From Nioella aestuarii (GTDB lineage Bacteria; Pseudomonadota; Alphaproteobacteria; Rhodobacterales; Rhodobacteraceae): DNA of 64,000 nucleotides. Positions 59,286 to 64,000 of the stretch are shown piece after piece. The stretch spans positions 62,001 through 126,000 of the forward strand of contig NZ_JBPBBA010000007.1 in NCBI RefSeq assembly GCF_050896395.1, read 5' to 3'. Position numbers and translations under genes: made by a program. The notes beneath the pieces are model-generated. The model was not told the DNA's origin. It did not search any database and worked only from the letters and a program-made list of their open reading frames with translations. Numbering within the stretch: position 1 is the first letter of the stretch; every line of letters starts with the position of its first letter.

Positions 59286-60074
59286 ATGCCCTTCACGCTC
59301 GCCACCTGGAACATCAACTCTGTCCGGCTGCGCGCCGATCTGGTGGCCAAGCTGTTGCGCGAGGAGGGGCCGGATATCCTGTGCTTGCAGGAATGCAAAA
59401 GCCCGGTCGACAAGATCCCGGTCGAGATCTTCCAGAACCTTGGCTATGGCCACATGGTTGCGCGGGGACAGAAGGGCTATAACGGAGTGGCCATCCTGTC
59501 GAAACTGCCAATCGAGGAGGTGGGCAGCCACGATTTCGCCGGGCTCGGCCACGCGCGCCACATCGCCGGGCGGCTGGAAAACGGGGTGACGATCCACAAT
59601 TTCTACGTACCCGCCGGGGGCGATGTGCCCGACCGCGAGGTGAACGAGAAGTTCGGGCAGAAGCTGGATTACCTCGCCGATATGCGGGACTGGGGAAAGT
59701 TCGACGCGCCGGAGAAGTCGATTCTTGTCGGTGATCTGAATATCGCGCCCCGAGAGGATGATGTCTGGAGCCACAAGCAGCTTCTCAAAGTGGTCAGCCA
59801 CACGCCGGTGGAGGTCGATACGCTCGGCACAGTGATGGAGGCGGGCAAATGGGTGGACGTGACCCGCGCGGATATCCCTGAAGGTCAGCTCTACAGCTGG
59901 TGGTCCTACCGCGCGCGGGATTGGGACGCGGCAGACAAGGGCCGCAGGCTGGATCATGTCTGGGCGACGCCCGATATCTCCAACGCCGCCCATTCCAGCC
60001 GCATCCTGCGGGACGCGCGCGGGTGGGAAAAACCTTCGGACCACGCGCCGGTGTTTGCGACGTTCGATTTGTGA
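59286..60074 (+). CDS. xthA: Exodeoxyribonuclease III (AP endonuclease)
   Basis: 262 aa. ATWNINSVRLR carries the metal-site Asn, LCLQECK the catalytic Glu, LVGDLNIAP the Asp-Asn pair and SDHAPV the final Asp-His pair of the EEP nuclease fold. It cleaves at abasic sites and removes 3' blocking groups in base-excision repair. It is followed at once by a palindrome plus T run that serves as terminator. Confidence 0.95.
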   Translation: MPFTLATWNINSVRLRADLVAKLLREEGPDILCLQECKSPVDKIPVEIFQNLGYGHMVARGQKGYNGVAILSKLPIEEVGSHDFAGLGHARHIAGRLENGVTIHNFYVPAGGDVPDREVNEKFGQKLDYLADMRDWGKFDAPEKSILVGDLNIAPREDDVWSHKQLLKVVSHTPVEVDTLGTVMEAGKWVDVTRADIPEGQLYSWWSYRARDWDAADKGRRLDHVWATPDISNAAHSSRILRDARGWEKPSDHAPVFATFDL

Positions 60075-60079
60075 GCGGG

Positions 60080-60146
60080 AAAGGCGCTTGCAAGCGCCTT
60101 TTTGAAGGGCCTTCGAAGGCCCTTGAAAGCGGTTTGCAAACCGCTT
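60080..60146. repeat. Three consecutive perfect palindromes between convergent genes
   Basis: AAGGCGCTTGCAAGCGCCTT (60081-60100, symmetric to 22 bp), AAGGGCCTTCGAAGGCCCTT (60105-60124) and AAGCGGTTTGCAAACCGCTT (60127-60146). Each is a perfect 20-bp palindrome, yet their sequences differ, so the symmetry rather than the sequence is kept. The first is followed by TTTTT and suits xthA termination; the third, read on the minus strand, runs into TTTC and suits the convergent GDSL gene. Bidirectional termination is the simplest role. Confidence 0.85.
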
Positions 60147-60159
60147 GGTTGCGCCTGGT

Positions 60160-60798
60160 TCAGAGCGTTTCGATCACCTCCGCCAGCGCCGCCCCGAGCA
60201 CCCGGTGCGTTTCGGGCTGATAGTGGATGCCGTCCTGAGGGCTGACCTCGATCACCGATCCGGCGTCGAAGAAGCCCACGCCCCGCGCGGCGGCAAGGGC
60301 GCGGTAGCTGTCGGCCAGATGTGGTCCCACGGCCTCGGCCCCCCAGAACTGATCCCGGATCGGACCGGTTTCCACCACCGGCGGCGGGCAGATAAGCAGG
60401 ACCTTGAAGCCGCCATGGCGGGTCTGCATCGGCTCTGACAGAGCGATATCCAGCAACCCCGCCGCGCCGCCTGTGATCCTGGAAACGGAGGGTGCGAACC
60501 GGGTCTTTAGGTCATTCGTTCCCAGCATGATGGTCAGCACATCCACCGGCCCGTGGCTTTCCAGCGCGATGCGCAACCCCGACTGCCCGTTCATATGCGC
60601 GCCCATGATGGGGTCTTCCAACCCCGTGGTGCGCCCCGGCAAGCCCTCCTCGACCAGCGACCAATCGGGGCCGAGCGCCGCCGCCGCAATCGTGGGCCAG
60701 CGGTCGGCAGGGCCATAGCGCCCATAGAGGCCGGGGGTCACGATCGGGGGCGTGCCATGGGTGTTGCTGTCGCCGAAGGTCAGAAGGGTCTTTGTCAT
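60160..60798 (-). CDS. SGNH/GDSL-family hydrolase (arylesterase-like)
   Basis: 212 aa, ATG at 60798. Block I TFGDSNTHG has the nucleophile S11, block III LGTNDLK has the oxyanion Asn N95, and block V DGIHYQPETH the Asp-His pair. No signal peptide is visible, so it is probably cytoplasmic. The short family includes arylesterases and acetylxylan-type esterases; the natural substrate is unknown. Confidence 0.88.
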   Translation of the reverse strand: MTKTLLTFGDSNTHGTPPIVTPGLYGRYGPADRWPTIAAAALGPDWSLVEEGLPGRTTGLEDPIMGAHMNGQSGLRIALESHGPVDVLTIMLGTNDLKTRFAPSVSRITGGAAGLLDIALSEPMQTRHGGFKVLLICPPPVVETGPIRDQFWGAEAVGPHLADSYRALAAARGVGFFDAGSVIEVSPQDGIHYQPETHRVLGAALAEVIETL

Positions 60799-60926
60799 GG
60801 GGCGCTCCACGCTGTTCACCTGCAACGCTATGTCCCGGTCCGGCGCGCGTCAAAGCCGAAACGACCCCCTTGGCCTTTCCGCCCTCGCGGCCCATATAGG
60901 TCATGACAAATGTGAAGGGGGCTTAG

Positions 60927-61850
60927 ATGCTCGAACTCGATGGACTTCAGCCCGGCCCTGCTGCCGGTGATCTGATCATTGACGGAACCGAAGAAAACTT
61001 CATGGCCGCGGTCGTCGAGGCCAGCCAGGAGGTGCCGGTTATCGTAGATTTCTGGGCCACCTGGTGTGGGCCGTGCAAGACGCTTGGACCGCAGTTGGAG
61101 GCCGCCGTCATTGCCGCCAAGGGCAAGGTAAAGATGGTCAAGATCGACGTCGATCAGAACCAGCGGCTGGCGCAGGCTTTGGCGCAGCAGGGGCTGCCCT
61201 TGCAATCCATTCCGACGGTCGTGGCCTTCTTCGAAGGTCGTCCTGTCGATATGTTCCAAGGCGCTGTGCCGCAATCCGAGATCAAGGCGTTTGTTGACAA
61301 GCTGACTGCCCTGACCGGCGATGGCGGCCTTGGCGAAGCCGTGGAAGCCGCAGAGCAGATGCTTGCCGATGGCGAGGCCGCCGACGCAGCCCAGACATTC
61401 GCGGCGATCCTTGGCGAAGAGCCTGACCATGCCGGGGCCTATGGCGGTTTGGTGCGCGCGCATCTGGCGATTGGTGAGATGGACCAGGCGGAAACCCTGC
61501 TGGCCAACGCCCCCGAGGCGATTGCCACGTCGCCTGAACTGGAAGCCGCCCGCGCGCAGTTGGAACTGGCCCGCCAGGCCGCTGATGCGGGTCCGTTGGC
61601 TGAGCTGTCGGCAGCAGTCGAGGCAGACCCCGCCAATCATCAGGCCCGGATCGACTATGCGCAGGCGCTGCATGCCTCAGGCGATGTGGAAGCGGCAGTG
61701 GATCAACTGCTCGACCTTTTCCGACGTGACCGGGAATGGAACGAGGGTGCCGCGAAGGCGCAGCTCTTTACCATTTTCGACGCATTGAAGCCCAATGACC
61801 CGGTAGCATTGAAGGGACGGCGCAAGCTTTCGTCTCTTCTGTTTGCCTGA
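60927..61850 (+). CDS. Thioredoxin-fold co-chaperone, CnoX (YbbN)-like
   Basis: 307 aa. The N-terminal thioredoxin domain (about 10-120) has an intact WCGPC (C47, C50). The C-terminal part (about 125-307) is TPR-like, with repeating helices such as EAVEAAEQMLADGEAADAAQTFAAIL. This matches CnoX/YbbN, which holds unfolding proteins under oxidative stress and hands them to GroEL or DnaK. Alphaproteobacterial members usually keep the redox Cys pair, as here. Confidence 0.9.
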   Translation: MLELDGLQPGPAAGDLIIDGTEENFMAAVVEASQEVPVIVDFWATWCGPCKTLGPQLEAAVIAAKGKVKMVKIDVDQNQRLAQALAQQGLPLQSIPTVVAFFEGRPVDMFQGAVPQSEIKAFVDKLTALTGDGGLGEAVEAAEQMLADGEAADAAQTFAAILGEEPDHAGAYGGLVRAHLAIGEMDQAETLLANAPEAIATSPELEAARAQLELARQAADAGPLAELSAAVEADPANHQARIDYAQALHASGDVEAAVDQLLDLFRRDREWNEGAAKAQLFTIFDALKPNDPVALKGRRKLSSLLFA

Positions 61851-61877
61851 TTGGTCTTCCTGCCTACATAGTAGGTC

Positions 61878-62522
61878 ATGATGTCACCGGCTGATCTGCC
61901 AGATACGATCCCCTTGTTCCCGCTGCCCGGCGCGCTGCTGCTGCCCCGGGCGGTGCTTCCGTTGCATATCTTCGAACCGCGCTATCTGGCGATGCTGGAA
62001 GATTGCCTGAAGACCCCGCATCGCCTGATTGGCATGGTGCAGCCGCTGGAAGGCGGCAGTGCCGGTCAATCGCGATTGCACGAAATCGGATGTGCCGGCC
62101 GGGTGACGCAGTTTTCGGAAACCGAGGACGGGCGCTATATGATCACCCTGTCTGGCATATCGCGGTTTCGTATCCGACGCGAGGTGACGGGGTTCTTGCC
62201 CTATGTGAAAGCCGATGTGAGCTGGTCTGACTTTACCCGCGATTTGGGTAAGGAAGAGGAAGACTCGAATTTCGACCGCGAGGTGTTCCTGAAACTGCTG
62301 TCTCGCTATTTCGAGGCAGCGGGACTGCAAACTGATTGGAGCAGCCTTGAAGAGGCCGATGACGAACTTCTGGTCAATTCTCTGTCCATGCTTTGCCCTT
62401 TCAGCCTGGAGGAAAAGCAGGCGCTGCTGGAGGCCCCCCACCTGACCGACCGGCGCGAGACGCTGACGGCCCTGATGGAATTCACATGCCGGGGTGGTGG
62501 AAACGAGGAGATGATCCAGTGA
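61878..62522 (+). CDS. LON substrate-binding-domain protein
   Basis: 214 aa. Only the N-terminal (PUA-like) LAN/LON domain is present: IPLFPLPGALLLPRAVLPLHIFEPRYLAMLEDCL. There is no AAA+ or protease part. Such stand-alone proteins are widespread but their role is unclear; substrate recognition or protein-quality control is an inference. It lies 27 nt after the thioredoxin gene and overlaps the next start (GTGA), so the three are probably one operon. Confidence 0.88.
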   Translation: MMSPADLPDTIPLFPLPGALLLPRAVLPLHIFEPRYLAMLEDCLKTPHRLIGMVQPLEGGSAGQSRLHEIGCAGRVTQFSETEDGRYMITLSGISRFRIRREVTGFLPYVKADVSWSDFTRDLGKEEEDSNFDREVFLKLLSRYFEAAGLQTDWSSLEEADDELLVNSLSMLCPFSLEEKQALLEAPHLTDRRETLTALMEFTCRGGGNEEMIQ

Positions 62523-62701
62523 ACCGTCCCTCTGTCGTTGACCGCAAGATGCTGGAGGCGTTGGTCTGTCCGGTCACGCAAGCGCCGCTATCCTATGATG
62601 CCGAGGCAGGTGAGCTGATCTCTCGGGCGGCGGGGCTGGCCTTTCCGATCCGCAACGGCATTCCGATCATGCTGGAAGACGAAGCGCGCAAGCTGGACTG
62701 A
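62519..62701 (+). CDS. Trm112/YcaR-family small protein
   Basis: 60 aa, GTG start inside the preceding stop. The core LEALVCPVTQAPLSYD and AFPIRNGIPIMLEDEAR fit the Trm112 fold. Only one Cys of the usual zinc site (C in LVCPV) remains, as in other alphaproteobacterial members. Eukaryotic Trm112 activates methyltransferases; the bacterial role is not settled. Confidence 0.88.
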   Translation: MNRPSVVDRKMLEALVCPVTQAPLSYDAEAGELISRAAGLAFPIRNGIPIMLEDEARKLD

Positions 62702-62706
62702 GCGTT

Positions 62707-64000
62707 TCAACCGTCGAACGCACCCGCCTTGCGCATGCCTTCCATAATCATCTCGGTATGTTCAGGGCGGACATAGGGGTATGTTTCCCGCATATACGCT
62801 TCATCAAAACCGGGCTGTGCGTCGCGCAGAAGATCAAGGGATCGGGCGGCAAGCTCTGTCTCGTCGAAATAACCGAACGTCACGACGCAACGTTGCAATC
62901 CACGGGCATAGCCAGGCGCAATGTCGAATAGCCGCTTTGCGGCCTCGATTGCGCGGTCACGATTGCCGAGGAAAAGTTCGCATGTGGTTATGTCGCCAAG
63001 GGCGGCCGCGCGGTTCGGGTGATTGGGGTTCAGGCGGAAAATCAGGTTCAGGTGTTCCAAGGCTTCCTGAGGACGCCCGAGCCATTCAAGGCCACACCCA
63101 AGCGCGTGGCGTGCCAGTGCCGCCGAGGGGTTCAGGCGCACTGACTCGCTGGCGTGGTGAAGCCCGTTCGAGTAGTTCTGAAGGCCGAATATGTTCGTCA
63201 AACCGTTATAGGCATGGGCTTCCCAGCTTTCTGGGTCGATTTCCAACGCACGGTTTGTCGAGGCCAACGCTTTTTGAAAACAGGACAGTCGGTCCTCGTA
63301 CCAGTCCAGAAGGCCCGCCCGAAAATAGATCCGGCCGATCCGGGCATGGGCCGGCGCGAAATCGGGGTCGAGCGCCAGGGCGCTTTCCATAAGCTGTTTT
63401 TGCTCGAGATTGCTTTCCGGTGTTCCGTACCCCTCACCGCCCTTGCGGTCGATTTCCTCGGCCTGCGCGACCAGCTGCCATGGCCCGACGGATGCGGGAT
63501 GAGTCCGTTCGATCCGAACCGCCTCGGCACGGGCAAGCTGCGGTTCAAGTTGCGCGACGATTGCGCGACTGACGTCTTCCTGGAACTCGAAGATGTCGTC
63601 CAGCGTTCCGTCGAATTGCCCGGACCAACGCAGGCGGCCGGTTTCCGTTTCCGTCAGACTGACCGAAATCCGTATCCGATTGCCAAGACAGCGCAACGTG
63701 CCGGTGATGGCGTATCGTGCGTTCACCTCTGCCGCGATGTTGCGCATGTCTCCATCTTTGGCGGTTTTCCAGCCGATCGCTTCGGGGCCAATCACCGGAA
63801 ACCAGCGCCAATAGCTGAGTGTAACCTTGAGATCGTCGATCATGCTGGCGGCAATGAGGGCGTCGTTCTCATTGGCGGACAGGGCTTCGAAGGCAAAGAG
63901 CAGCACCGCGGGTCTCGTGAATATGTCCGGGTGCGTGTCTTCGGAGGTTGAAGGGGGTGGGTCGGTCGGCTTGGCCATTCTGACGTCGCGCAGCCAGTCT
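62707..64000 (-). CDS. TolB-like/TPR protein, probably the C-terminal part of a larger regulator (5' end off window)
   Basis: At least 423 aa from an internal ATG at 63978, but the frame stays open to the right edge (DWLRDVR precedes that Met), so the real start is probably outside. The first visible domain (about 20-150) has the pattern of integral-membrane TolB/adenylate-cyclase-associated regions: RYAITGTLRCLGNRIRISVSL and DIFEFQEDVSRAIVAQLEPQ. At least four TPR units follow (SALALDPDFAPAHARIGRIYF, LEIDPESWEAHAYNGL, IFRLNPNHPNRAAALGD). Relatives have an N-terminal winged-helix or transcriptional-activator domain, which I could not verify here. Confidence 0.75.
   Translation of the reverse strand, partial: DWLRDVRMAKPTDPPPSTSEDTHPDIFTRPAVLLFAFEALSANENDALIAASMIDDLKVTLSYWRWFPVIGPEAIGWKTAKDGDMRNIAAEVNARYAITGTLRCLGNRIRISVSLTETETGRLRWSGQFDGTLDDIFEFQEDVSRAIVAQLEPQLARAEAVRIERTHPASVGPWQLVAQAEEIDRKGGEGYGTPESNLEQKQLMESALALDPDFAPAHARIGRIYFRAGLLDWYEDRLSCFQKALASTNRALEIDPESWEAHAYNGLTNIFGLQNYSNGLHHASESVRLNPSAALARHALGCGLEWLGRPQEALEHLNLIFRLNPNHPNRAAALGDITTCELFLGNRDRAIEAAKRLFDIAPGYARGLQRCVVTFGYFDETELAARSLDLLRDAQPGFDEAYMRETYPYVRPEHTEMIMEGMRKAGAFDG

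Noticed and set aside
59151..60044. Minus-strand open frame covering xthA
   Set aside because: xthA on the plus strand has all catalytic motifs; the reverse frame has none and is a composition artefact.
1..64000. CRISPR arrays, rRNA or tRNA genes, insertion sequences, prophage genes
   Set aside because: A read of the intergenic stretches showed no regularly spaced direct repeats, no cloverleaf with a CCA-type acceptor, no transposase or terminal inverted repeats, and no phage structural genes. Detection of tRNAs by eye is limited.

Overview
The window comes from a high-GC alphaproteobacterium, most probably a Rhodobacteraceae (Roseobacter-group) chromosome. The evidence is a dnaA-dnaN-recF block with gyrB nearby, rpsT next to dnaA, a divergent mutM / ubiE-ubiB pair, fliK-flgD flagellar genes, and two catabolic loci for methylated amines built on MttB-type methyltransferases and FAD-GcvT oxidoreductases. 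Gene density is high. Many neighbours overlap by 4 nt (ATGA, TTGA or GTGA), and several convergent pairs share a 4-nt stop.

Layout: 0-6 kb holds the 3' end of arfB, an AT-rich orphan gene with a tandem MazG/zinc architecture, NAD-salvage genes (pncB, pncA), a small secreted Cys-rich protein, a THUMP RNA methyltransferase, a DUF2256 protein and a GNAT protein. 6-13.5 kb holds a double-CDGSH/glutamate-synthase fusion, an FAD oxidoreductase, a winged-helix regulator fused to an apparently dead alpha/beta hydrolase, a cysteine-synthase-like enzyme, trhO and an AbrB-type membrane protein. 13.5-23.2 kb is one co-directional methylated-amine operon: XRE-cupin regulator, two FAD-GcvT enzymes, a homocysteine methyltransferase, a PEP-mutase-like protein, an MttB-family protein and a divergent crotonase.

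23-34.7 kb is the replication-gene neighbourhood on the minus strand: a methyltransferase with a probable ATT start, gyrB, then five accessory genes (TetR, CPBP protease, LysE, GNAT, VOC), then recF, dnaN, dnaA and rpsT. 34.9-39 kb holds a three-gene amino-acid module (DpaL-like, M24 hydrolase, Asp/Glu racemase) and a fatty acid desaturase. 39-44.6 kb holds an enoyl-CoA hydratase, mutM, ubiE, ubiB and glycerate kinase.

44.6-47.5 kb encodes two exported peptidases of unrelated folds, a caspase-like one and a trypsin-like one, which end in the same roughly 105-residue domain. 47.5-51.4 kb is the edge of a flagellar cluster. 51.8-56.2 kb is a second MttB locus with a ketopantoate-reductase-like and an FAH-family enzyme under a divergent LysR regulator. 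56-64 kb holds an acyltransferase, an MFS exporter, xthA, a GDSL hydrolase separated from xthA by three tandem perfect palindromes, a CnoX-like thioredoxin, a LON-domain protein, a Trm112-like protein and a truncated TPR regulator running off the right edge.

The observations most worth following up are the paired peptidases with a shared tail, the tandem MazG-zinc protein, the regulator with a degenerate hydrolase domain, the ATT start overlapping the gyrB 3' end, and the triple palindrome. I found no rRNA, tRNA, CRISPR array, intact insertion sequence or prophage.
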